64,000 nt of DNA from Bacteroidales bacterium UBA1309. Its GTDB lineage: Bacteria; Bacteroidota; Bacteroidia; Bacteroidales; Dysgonomonadaceae. Under the pieces are notes generated by a model. The model did no database searches. It saw only the letters and a program-made list of their open reading frames with translations, and was not told the DNA's origin. A program made the translations under genes and the position numbers. The stretch covers positions 1-64,000 of the forward strand of contig DBTT01000038.1 of assembly GCA_002307185.1 (NCBI GenBank). The letters run 5' to 3'. This document shows, piece after piece, positions 26,645-33,604 of the stretch (its first letter is position 1; the number at the start of each line of letters is the position of its first letter).

Positions 26645-27063
26645 TGTTTTCTTTTCTTATAATGAGGAAGCTTGAGGTAAATTTCAAACCTTTCGGTAAG
26701 TTTGCTCCATGCTTCAGAACCAAATTGCCTTGAGCGAAACAGCATCCATTTTTCAGTACTTTTGCGATAAATCACAATTTCATCGGGTCTTATTTCTATT
26801 CCATTGATGTCTTCAAACGAAATCTTCTGTAGGAAACACTGGGTGCAATCGTCAAAAACAACAATTTTCTGCGATAAGGAACTATAAACCAAGTATCCTA
26901 TAATTCCGAGTCAATAAATGAAAGACAAAACGATCCTGTAAACCGAATCTTTTGGAGGAATATTCAACTTGTAGTAAATAAACAAAAAACCAACTACACA
27001 CACCCCGAAGAATGTATGTAGCTTTTGGTATCCTTTGCCTATAGGCTTCCATCGTCGGCTTAT
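26641..27063 (-). pseudogene. decayed small two-TM protein gene inside the aromatic operon
   Basis: One frame between aroF and tyrA encodes about 140 residues. RRWKPIGKGYQ is followed by a first membrane segment (FFGVCVVGFLFIYY), a short loop, a second membrane segment, and a soluble tail (KISFEDINGIEIRPDEIVIYRKS) resembling a PH-like strand pattern. It has two lesions. The codon at the expected start is ATA where ATG would overlap the aroF stop as ATGA, and an in-frame TGA at 26911-26913 interrupts the second membrane segment where Trp (TGG) would fit. Both are single G-to-A changes. The family is not recognised. A TTG at 26892 could start the last 83 residues. Confidence 0.6.
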
Positions 27064-28121
27064 TTGTTGAGGATTTCAACCTGCTGCCTCACAGATTCTT
27101 CGTGAATCGCCTCCAACACTACGCGCATAAAATCTTTGTCCATGCCCATTTCGGCAGCCTGAGCCACACGTGTGTTCATGATTTCATCGTAACGTCCGGT
27201 TTGCACCACAGTCAGTGAATGTTCTTTCTTGAAAGTGGCGATTTCCTTCGAAACACGCATCCGTTTCGCCAACAACTCCAGCAATTGATTGTCCAGTTCA
27301 TCGATCTGACGACGCAAATCGGACAAATCTTCTGTGCTTTGTCCCTTGTCACGGATCACCAAAGATGCCAAGATTTCTTTCAAACGGGCAGGTGTCACTT
27401 GTTGAGAAGCATCGCTCCAAGCAGCTTCCGGATTGCAATGGGTTTCGATAATCAAGCCATCGAAAGCCAAATCCATCGCTTGTTGGCAAAGAGGTTGAAT
27501 CAAGTCGCGTTTTCCTCCAATATGGCTTGGGTCGCAGATGATGGGAAGATCAGGATAACGACGTTTCAGTTCGATCGGAATGTGCCATTGAGGAAGATTG
27601 CGGTAAATTTTCTTGTCGTAAGAGCTGAATCCACGGTGAATGGCTCCGATTTTGGTCAAGCCCACATTGCTCAGGCGTTCCAAAGCACCAATCCACAATT
27701 CGAGGTCGGGATTCACCGGGTTTTTCACCAACACGGGGATATCCACCCCTTGCAAAGCTTCGGCAATTTCTTGCACGGCAAAAGGGTTAGCCGTGGTGCG
27801 TGCACCAATCCAAAGCAAATCCACACCATATTTCAATGCTTCGTACACATGTTTTTGAGTAGCCACTTCGGTGGAAACATACATTCCTGTTTCTTGCTTC
27901 ACTTTCTTCAACCAAGCCAAACCTTCGCTTCCGATTCCTTCAAAGCCTCCGGGTTTGGTGCGTGGCTTCCAGATGCCGGCACGCATGATTTTCACTCCGT
28001 TTTCAGCCAACGCCTTGGCGGTGGTCATCACTTGCTCTTCTGTTTCGGCGCTGCAAGGGCCTGCGATTAGGAAAGGACGATTCGCATCCACTCCGGGTAA
28101 TAAGATTGATTCTAATTTCAT
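27060..28121 (-). CDS. DAHP synthase fused to chorismate mutase
   Basis: 353 residues. The N-terminal DAHP synthase of the KDO8P-like group (about 1-255; LIAGPCSAETEEQV, IMRAGIWKPRTKPGGFEG, ICDPSHIGGKR) condenses erythrose 4-phosphate and phosphoenolpyruvate. The C-terminal AroQ-type chorismate mutase (about 268-350; DLSDLRRQIDELDNQLLELLAKRMRVSKEIATFK) makes prephenate. The fusion lets prephenate or chorismate regulate entry into the pathway and is standard in Bacteroidales. It lies between the GNAT gene and the decayed gene, with 17 bp to the former. Active-site motifs look intact. Confidence 0.92.
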   Translation of the reverse strand: MKLESILLPGVDANRPFLIAGPCSAETEEQVMTTAKALAENGVKIMRAGIWKPRTKPGGFEGIGSEGLAWLKKVKQETGMYVSTEVATQKHVYEALKYGVDLLWIGARTTANPFAVQEIAEALQGVDIPVLVKNPVNPDLELWIGALERLSNVGLTKIGAIHRGFSSYDKKIYRNLPQWHIPIELKRRYPDLPIICDPSHIGGKRDLIQPLCQQAMDLAFDGLIIETHCNPEAAWSDASQQVTPARLKEILASLVIRDKGQSTEDLSDLRRQIDELDNQLLELLAKRMRVSKEIATFKKEHSLTVVQTGRYDEIMNTRVAQAAEMGMDKDFMRVVLEAIHEESVRQQVEILNK

Positions 28122-28138
28122 AGTCAGTTATTTGATAT

Positions 28139-28690
28139 TTATTTTATTTTCATTGTCATTATTATCGTGTCGGTATAATAAGTCGTGTTAAACTTCACAT
28201 TTCGGGGCAATCGTCCCGCTTGGGCAAACCCTAAGCTTTCGTAGAGCTTTCGTCCCACCTCATTTGCCTCGTTTACTTCTAAGGTCAAGGATTCCAAAGA
28301 AGAATGATCTTTCGCCCATGCGATAGCAGCCCCAAACAAGAGCCGGCCCAATCCGTTTCCCCGGAAAGCCTTCAACATGCCCAAACCGACAATCGCCGTG
28401 TGCTGAAGTTGTTTGCGTTTGTTTCCTGTCAAAGTGATGTTTCCCACTATCCTTCCATCTACAAGGGCAAGCAGCAACAAGCTATTCGGCACTTCGTGAA
28501 AAGATTCTATCCATTTTATCTCGTCTTCCAACGATAGCTGGTATTCATTTTCATCATAGGGAATAAATTCGCTTTCTTCCACGTACTCCTTCACTACCCG
28601 CCTCAACTCGTCGGCATCTTGGGTTGTCGCCTCACGAATGGTGACAGTTACATTGTCCTTTAATTGCTTTTGAATGGAGTGAAATTTCAT
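28139..28690 (-). CDS. GNAT family N-acetyltransferase
   Basis: 183 residues. The acetyl-CoA pyrophosphate loop is visible in VGLGMLKAFRGNGLGRLLFGAAIAWA (R/Q-x-x-G-x-G/A type), with a beta-bulge region before it (VDGRIVGNITLTG) and the C-terminal motif NEVGRKLYESLGF. It transfers an acyl group to an amine, but the acceptor is unknown. It sits inside the aromatic operon between the aminotransferase (24 bp) and DAHP synthase (17 bp), with no known step for it in Phe/Tyr synthesis. Confidence 0.8.
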   Translation of the reverse strand: MKFHSIQKQLKDNVTVTIREATTQDADELRRVVKEYVEESEFIPYDENEYQLSLEDEIKWIESFHEVPNSLLLLALVDGRIVGNITLTGNKRKQLQHTAIVGLGMLKAFRGNGLGRLLFGAAIAWAKDHSSLESLTLEVNEANEVGRKLYESLGFAQAGRLPRNVKFNTTYYTDTIIMTMKIK

Positions 28691-28714
28691 ATGCAGACTA
28701 CAATTGCTTTTTTA

Positions 28715-29884
28715 TTATTCTAATCCTTTTATCCGCACTAATGCCTCGCGCAACATTTCCTCGTTGCAACAAAGCGAGATACGAATGTACCTTTCGCCTT
28801 TGCTGCCAAAAATAAATCCAGGAGTAAGGAAAACGCGGGCATCATACAACACTTTGTCGGCTAGCTTTTCGCTACTTTCGCACGAATCGGGAATCCGTCC
28901 CCAGAGGAACATCCCCACTTGATTGTGATCGAAGGTACATCCAAGTTGTGTCATAATCTGTTCGGCATAATCCCGACGCTTGGCGTACAGTTCGATATTG
29001 TTCTCACGGTGCCATTCGGCTGAATTATTCAATGCTTTGACGGCAGCAAACTGCAAAGCCTTGAACATGCCGCTCTCGATGTTGCTCAACACCTTCAGCA
29101 CCCATTGCACAAACTGCGGGTTGGAAGCCATCATGCCGATACGCCAACCGGGCATATTGTGCGATTTACTCATCGAGTTGAGCTCGATACAACCCTCTTT
29201 TGCGCCATCCACTTGTAAGATACTGATCTGTTTTTCGTTCAAAATCAAGCTGTAAGGATTATCATGCACAATCACAATGCCATGGCGGCGACCAAAATCG
29301 ACAATTTTCTCAAACAGCTCAATCGAACCATTTGCACCCGTTGGCATGTTCGGATAATTGATCCACATCAATTTAGTTTGGGACAAATCCATCCGTTCCA
29401 AAGCCTCGAAATCGGGTTGCCAATTGTTGTTTTCATCCAAATCGTATGTCTGAATCTCTGCGCCGATCAACTTGCTGACCGAACTGTAAGTTGGATAACC
29501 CGGATTCGGCACCAATACCCTGTCTCCAGGATTGACAAAAGCCAACGAAATATGCAGGATTCCTTCTTTGGAACCCATCAATGGTTGGATTTCCTTGGCC
29601 GCATCCAGTTCAACGCTGTATGTCCTTTTGTACCAATCCGCAAATGCCTTGCGAAACTCGGGAACGCCCACATGGGGTTGGTAACCATGTGCGTTGGGCA
29701 ATCGGGCAACACGCGATAGCTCCTCCACGGTTTCGTCCGACGGAGGCAAATCAGGACTTCCGATACCCAAACTAATTACATTTTTCCCCTGCGCATTCAT
29801 TTCGGCTACTTCCTTGAGCTTGACGGAGAAGTAGTATTCGTTGACTGTATTGAGCCTGCAGGCTGGCTGTATCTTTTTATCCAT
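28715..29884 (-). CDS. class I/II PLP aminotransferase, probably aromatic
   Basis: 389 residues of fold type I. The PLP lysine lies in ELNSMSKSHNMPGWRIGMM (about residue 235), with the cofactor-binding segment VLVPNPGYPTYSS, NYPNMPTGA and the terminal Arg in GERYIRISLC for substrate carboxylate. Position between pheA and the fused DAHP synthase/chorismate mutase points to transamination of phenylpyruvate and 4-hydroxyphenylpyruvate. The family also includes LL-diaminopimelate and other aminotransferases, so substrate range is inferred from context. pheA ends 3 bp upstream. Confidence 0.85.
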   Translation of the reverse strand: MDKKIQPACRLNTVNEYYFSVKLKEVAEMNAQGKNVISLGIGSPDLPPSDETVEELSRVARLPNAHGYQPHVGVPEFRKAFADWYKRTYSVELDAAKEIQPLMGSKEGILHISLAFVNPGDRVLVPNPGYPTYSSVSKLIGAEIQTYDLDENNNWQPDFEALERMDLSQTKLMWINYPNMPTGANGSIELFEKIVDFGRRHGIVIVHDNPYSLILNEKQISILQVDGAKEGCIELNSMSKSHNMPGWRIGMMASNPQFVQWVLKVLSNIESGMFKALQFAAVKALNNSAEWHRENNIELYAKRRDYAEQIMTQLGCTFDHNQVGMFLWGRIPDSCESSEKLADKVLYDARVFLTPGFIFGSKGERYIRISLCCNEEMLREALVRIKGLE

Positions 29885-29887
29885 CTT

Positions 29888-30745
29888 TTATTTAACTATT
29901 TCGCTTTGAACACCTTCAGGATATTCCCCCAATGTCTTAAATTCACTGATTAGTGGCTTTATGGCATCAAGACTTTGATGATAGCGGTCTAAGCTTGGAA
30001 ATTTCAGATCCACATAAAACTGGTATTCCCATTCTCGGCCAATGATCGGGAGAGACTGTATTTTAGTGAGGTTGATGCCGTAGAAGGACAGCACGGACAG
30101 CACTTTAGCCAAACTACCTTCGGCATGGGGTGTGGTGAACACCACCGATGATTTGTTAATCACGTCGTCCTTTTGGATATCCTCCACCGCCCACTTCTCA
30201 CCAAAAATAAGAAAGCGAGTAAAATTGTGTTTGTTAGTCTCAATTCCCCTCGCTAAAACATTTAGTCGATAAATTTCGGCAGCCCGCGTGCTACATATTG
30301 CGGCAGAATGCTTCATCTGTTTGGTTGCCACATCTCGGGCAGCCAAAGCCGTATCCTCGTGTTCCACCACCTTGATGTCCACAAGCGTATCCAAGAAATT
30401 TTCACACTGCATCAATGCAATGGGATGCGACATCACTTCACGTATCTCGTGTATGTCCTCGCCCGGCAATGCCGCCAAACAATGAGAAATGCGCAGCTTG
30501 TATTCTCCGGCAATAGCATATTTGTGCAACCGCAGCAGCTCGTAATTAGGCAAAAGGCTTCCGGCAATCGTATTTTCTATAGCCATAATGCCAATTACCA
30601 TGGGATCTTTTTTGATTTCGTGAAAAATATCGCGAAAAGTCAGGCAAGGAATAATCTCCACTTCGTCTTCCTGAAAAAATTTTTCCGCGGCAATGCCATG
30701 ATATGCCCCGAGTCCACCTTGAATCGCTACTTTTCTTTTCGCCAT
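29888..30745 (-). CDS. pheA: prephenate dehydratase with ACT domain
   Basis: 285 residues; makes phenylpyruvate from prephenate, the committed step to phenylalanine. The catalytic domain covers about 1-185 (VAIQGGLGAYHGIAAEKFF, GIMAIENTIAGSLLPNYELL, and NFTRFLIF with the conserved Thr-Arg-Phe). A C-terminal ACT domain spans about 200-275 (GSLAKVLSVLSFYGINLTKIQSLP), where ESRP of the phenylalanine-binding site reads QSLP. It is the first gene of the operon, 17 bp after an attenuator terminator and 100 bp after the leader peptide. Unlike E. coli, it is not fused to chorismate mutase. Confidence 0.92.
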   Translation of the reverse strand: MAKRKVAIQGGLGAYHGIAAEKFFQEDEVEIIPCLTFRDIFHEIKKDPMVIGIMAIENTIAGSLLPNYELLRLHKYAIAGEYKLRISHCLAALPGEDIHEIREVMSHPIALMQCENFLDTLVDIKVVEHEDTALAARDVATKQMKHSAAICSTRAAEIYRLNVLARGIETNKHNFTRFLIFGEKWAVEDIQKDDVINKSSVVFTTPHAEGSLAKVLSVLSFYGINLTKIQSLPIIGREWEYQFYVDLKFPSLDRYHQSLDAIKPLISEFKTLGEYPEGVQSEIVK

Positions 30746-30762
30746 TGTTCTATGATAGTTTT

Positions 30763-30796
30763 AAAAAAAAATCCTACTCATTTGGTTGAGCAGGAT
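30763..30796 (-). terminator. attenuator terminator of the pheA operon
   Basis: On the minus strand the 9-base arms ATCCTGCTC (30788-30796) and GAGTAGGAT (30771-30779) flank an 8-nt loop and are followed by eight T residues (30763-30770). This is a textbook intrinsic terminator in the 5' leader, 17 bp before the pheA ATG. Confidence 0.85.
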
Positions 30797-30844
30797 TCAT
30801 TATTTATTTTGTTCTGTATTTTCTTTACACAAATCATCCTGCCC
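30788..30844 (-). promoter_or_regulatory. antiterminator pairing of the pheA leader
   Basis: GGGCAGGAT (30836-30844) starts on the base after the leader-peptide stop codon and is complementary, with one G-U pair, to ATCCTGCTC (30788-30796), the first arm of the terminator. The two hairpins are mutually exclusive. A ribosome finishing the leader would cover the first element and allow termination. A ribosome stalled on Phe/Tyr codons would leave it free and prevent termination. Confidence 0.8.
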
Positions 30845-30898
30845 TTACCTATTAAAGTAAAAGTAAAAAAAGAAATATGTGAAAAATCGTACAGCCAT
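30845..30898 (-). CDS. pheL: Phe/Tyr-rich leader peptide of the pheA operon
   Basis: A 17-codon frame encodes MAVRFFTYFFFYFYFNR, with seven Phe and three Tyr, ending in TAA just before the antiterminator. A promoter lies 26 bp upstream and a terminator/antiterminator pair downstream, followed by pheA. Composition, position and RNA folding together match a leader peptide whose translation senses charged tRNA-Phe (and perhaps tRNA-Tyr, fitting an operon that makes both amino acids). It is read from sequence only; there is no homology support because such peptides are too short. Confidence 0.85.
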   Translation of the reverse strand: MAVRFFTYFFFYFYFNR

Positions 30899-30923
30899 AT
30901 TAGCGTTTTGTTTTTATGTGCGA

Positions 30924-30955
30924 CAAAAGTAATATTAATTTTGATTATTGCGAAA
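30924..30955 (-). promoter_or_regulatory. promoter of the aromatic operon
   Basis: A perfect -7 box TACTTTTG (30924-30931) is preceded after 19 bp by TTTCG (30951-30955), a one-mismatch -33 box. Transcription would begin near 30918, about 20 nt before the leader-peptide ATG. Confidence 0.6.
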
Positions 30956-30999
30956 GTATTGTAAAAAAAAATCTGCTTCGCATAATCTTTTTCGGTGTT

Positions 31000-31926
31000 T
31001 TAAGAACCCATCCCCCCATTGACCCACTCCAAAGCAAATTTAGTGTAGCTGAAGCATCCTATTCCTTCTTTAAATGCACAGAGTCCATAGTTGGGCATTG
31101 AATTCTCAGTTGAAGGCCCTATATCCAAAAACTTGATTCCTTTTCGGTAATAATAAATACCCAACTGAAAAGCCATAAAGTTCATTGACCTATATGATTC
31201 ATATCCTTTAATATTACCCCAATAGATGACTTGTGCGACATCATCAGCCACACGAAAGACCATCGCCGAAGCGACAACAATACCTTGATCTATAGATACA
31301 AGAAAGAAATCCGCTTTCACTAATTCTGTTGTAGCGAACACATCTTTCAACGTCATTCGCAAGGGATACCCTCTCTCCAATCGATTTTTTTCTATCGTTT
31401 GGTAAGCGGTTGACTTTTCATCTTGCGTCAAACACCGATGGAAGACCATTTCGGAAAACTTATTCTGACCTTTGATTCGGCTGCAATCCCATGCTTCCAA
31501 ATCGATGGCATGGCCCAAGTCCACGGTTTTTAGACAGAAACCATATCGAAAGAACACATTCAGCGAATTGGACAGAAAAGATTCCCTATAGAAAAAAGGA
31601 GGCAGCACAACCTTGAACATCGTACCTGCATTTTTACAAATGTACTCCAACAGGGCAACCACAGCTTGTTCTAATTTCTGAATCTCAGTATGAAGCCGCA
31701 CAGCTTCAAACCCTCCGAAAGGTGCTGAAAATGGAGAAAGAAAAGTATCACCTATTTGACCAAGAATGATGCCTAAGCGATATCTATCGTCCTTAAATAG
31801 CAGATAATGCACTTGGTCACACTTCGAAGAATTCAAGGCGTTGAAAGAAGTCATATTAAATACATGACTGATATTCTCAGCCATAACGTCTCTATAAGCC
31901 TCTTCATTTACTCTTTCAATATCCAT
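31000..31926 (-). CDS. GNAT/FemAB-like acyltransferase
   Basis: 308 residues from MDIERVNEEAY. The start is set by a TATTTTTG box at 31954-31961, which lies inside the longer open frame and implies a leader of about 20 nt. SPFSAPFGGFEA near residue 65 and the second-half pattern FLVSIDQGIVVASAMVFRVADDVAQVIYWGN ... KFLDIGPSTE match large GNAT-type proteins related to FemAB peptidyl or polysaccharide acyltransferases. No signal peptide is present in the chosen form. Substrate is unknown; glycan or peptidoglycan precursor modification is a guess from the family. Confidence 0.6.
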   Translation of the reverse strand: MDIERVNEEAYRDVMAENISHVFNMTSFNALNSSKCDQVHYLLFKDDRYRLGIILGQIGDTFLSPFSAPFGGFEAVRLHTEIQKLEQAVVALLEYICKNAGTMFKVVLPPFFYRESFLSNSLNVFFRYGFCLKTVDLGHAIDLEAWDCSRIKGQNKFSEMVFHRCLTQDEKSTAYQTIEKNRLERGYPLRMTLKDVFATTELVKADFFLVSIDQGIVVASAMVFRVADDVAQVIYWGNIKGYESYRSMNFMAFQLGIYYYRKGIKFLDIGPSTENSMPNYGLCAFKEGIGCFSYTKFALEWVNGGMGS

Positions 31927-31953
31927 AAATCCGTTTTCAGAGAATATAATAGG

Positions 31954-31961
31954 CAAAAATA
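31954..31961 (-). promoter_or_regulatory. -7 box TATTTTTG for the acyltransferase gene
   Basis: Perfect TAnnTTTG box on the minus strand, 27 bp before ATG 31926. Confidence 0.45.
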
Positions 31962-32131
31962 AGGAAATTATCAAGAAAATAGGTATGTGCGAAAGATAAA
32001 ACAAAAGACCTAATTTTTAATTGGAAACAATAATTCACCCAATTTTAGGCCTTTTGGAAGGTTCAAAAAATAAAAAATGTTACACTCTAAAAAGACCTTG
32101 AGATTTCGAACTAATCAAATCCAAAAAACCA

Positions 32132-32139
32132 TATATTTG
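32132..32139 (+). promoter_or_regulatory. -7 box TATATTTG for the pseudo-phosphatase gene
   Basis: Perfect TAnnTTTG box 60 bp before ATG 32200. No well-spaced -33 box. Confidence 0.45.
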
Positions 32140-32199
32140 TGATTCAATTAACAGAAGTATTCGTCCATGAATTTCTTTTGATTTTTTGCTATTTCAATA

Positions 32200-33291
32200 A
32201 TGCCCACAAGAATGAAAATAGACAACAACATAAAGGAGTTTAATTTTTTCGTATCGGGATGTCTGGCGTTTTTGCTTAGCTCGTGTGTTTCTTCAGCAAG
32301 CATCTATTCCCTGTGCGAAAAAGACGATCATGGAAACTATGTCGTGAAGTGGGAAGTATCGCCCGATCCGCAAAAAGGGCAAGTTGAGATTTTTTCCTCC
32401 ACAAACGACGCCTCCCTGAAAAATTCCAAAAACCCTTCGCTGGTGACAAATGTCGAAGACCGCGTAGCAACGCTTCGCTCGTCTTCAAAGAATGTACGCG
32501 ATTTTTTTCAGCTAAAGGCAAACAATTCCTATTCGGGAATTATAACCAACCGGCACATCGGATTCGATGTAATCCAAAATTTCAGAGACCTCGGCGGCTA
32601 CTTTAACGATGAGGACAAACAACTGCGTTGGGGAAAACTATTCAGGAGCGGCAACCTGTTTGCAATTACCCGCCAGGATCTTCAAACATTAAAAAACTTA
32701 GAAATCAAGACGGTGGTTGATCTGCGCAACGAAAAAGAAAGTCGAGCTTTTCCCGACGGGTTTCTAGGCTTTTTACATTTCCAAATACCGATAGACACAC
32801 TGAATACTTTCGAACTGCAAAAAAAAATCGCAACAGGCACCTTCCTCAAAGGGGATGCTTTAATTTATATGCAAGATTCCTATCTATACATCCTTGAACA
32901 AAAGACGCGTGAACTCAAACAAATATTCGACATACTGCTTGATGAAAAGAATTACCCGATCCTGCTTCACGACAATTTGGGCAAAGACCGCATTGGCATC
33001 ATATCGTATCTTATTTTAAAAAGCTTGAATGTGTCAACAGAAGATGCGATCAACGACTACCTGCTTTCAAATGACTACATAGACCTCGATGAATATACGA
33101 AGTTGATGAGTCAGATGCCCGAGTCCATACAAGAAGCCATGACTGTGATTGTACGGGCAGACGAGAACTATATTGATTTCGCTTTCGGGCAAATTGTCAA
33201 GAAATATGGCAGCTCGGATTTATACTTCGAAAAAGCCTTGGGATTGACTCCTGCGAAAAGAGAGAAACTAAAAAAAATAATGTCCTACTAA
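32200..33291 (+). CDS. lipoprotein with tyrosine-phosphatase fold lacking the catalytic Cys
   Basis: 363 residues; a lipoprotein signal (FFVSGCLAFLLSSC) follows MPTRMKIDNN. A beta-rich N-terminal domain (about 30-115; YSLCEKDDHGNYVVKWEVSPD) precedes a protein-tyrosine/serine phosphatase fold (NFRDLGGYF, LFRSGNLFAIT, TVVDLRNEKES). The P-loop, which should read H-C-x-x-G-x-x-R, reads HDNLGKDR (residues 257-264): the nucleophilic Cys is Asp258, while the His, Gly and Arg are kept. It should be catalytically dead as a Cys phosphatase and may bind phosphate or a partner. It is probably periplasmic or surface-anchored and monocistronic. Confidence 0.7.
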   Translation: MPTRMKIDNNIKEFNFFVSGCLAFLLSSCVSSASIYSLCEKDDHGNYVVKWEVSPDPQKGQVEIFSSTNDASLKNSKNPSLVTNVEDRVATLRSSSKNVRDFFQLKANNSYSGIITNRHIGFDVIQNFRDLGGYFNDEDKQLRWGKLFRSGNLFAITRQDLQTLKNLEIKTVVDLRNEKESRAFPDGFLGFLHFQIPIDTLNTFELQKKIATGTFLKGDALIYMQDSYLYILEQKTRELKQIFDILLDEKNYPILLHDNLGKDRIGIISYLILKSLNVSTEDAINDYLLSNDYIDLDEYTKLMSQMPESIQEAMTVIVRADENYIDFAFGQIVKKYGSSDLYFEKALGLTPAKREKLKKIMSY

Positions 33292-33406
33292 TCACAGCTA
33301 TCCTATCCGGAAACAAGTATTTAGTAAGAAACGGCATTAAAACAATGAAAATCATCTCACTAAAGTCACAAAAATCCTGCAATCTCAATAATAAATGACC
33401 GAGGAT

Positions 33407-33438
33407 ATTGCTTAAGCTGAATAAATACAGTATCTTTG
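33407..33438 (+). promoter_or_regulatory. promoter of the DEAD-box helicase gene, long 5' leader
   Basis: ATTG at 33407-33410, 20 bp, then a perfect -7 box TATCTTTG (33431-33438). The gap 33292-33604 holds no gene. The implied leader is about 160 nt, long for this window, and could fold; long leaders are typical of cold-induced helicase genes in other bacteria. Confidence 0.6.
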
Positions 33439-33604
33439 CACAGATTTTTGGTGGACACATTCGCCGTTTTTCCCTGATTTGTGTCTTTCCAACTGCCGGG
33501 TAGTGTTTTTCTCTCCATTTTTTCGTTCGTAGATAATATATGGTGGGCAAAGGAGACAAAGAATATTTCCCTGTAGCGCAACATACGAACAATTAAAATT
33601 TTTA

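Noticed and set aside
26911..26913. in-frame TGA as a selenocysteine codon
   Set aside because: The residue falls inside a membrane segment, no redox motif surrounds it, and the start codon is also lost; simple decay explains both.
30308..30964. 218-codon plus-strand frame opposite the pheA start and leader
   Set aside because: Antisense to pheA, the attenuator and the leader; no protein pattern or promoter.
31927..32004. N-terminal hydrophobic extension (FLIISLFLPIIFSENGF) of the acyltransferase
   Set aside because: The promoter box at 31954-31961 lies within it, so it would not be transcribed in full; the shorter form starts in a normal place.
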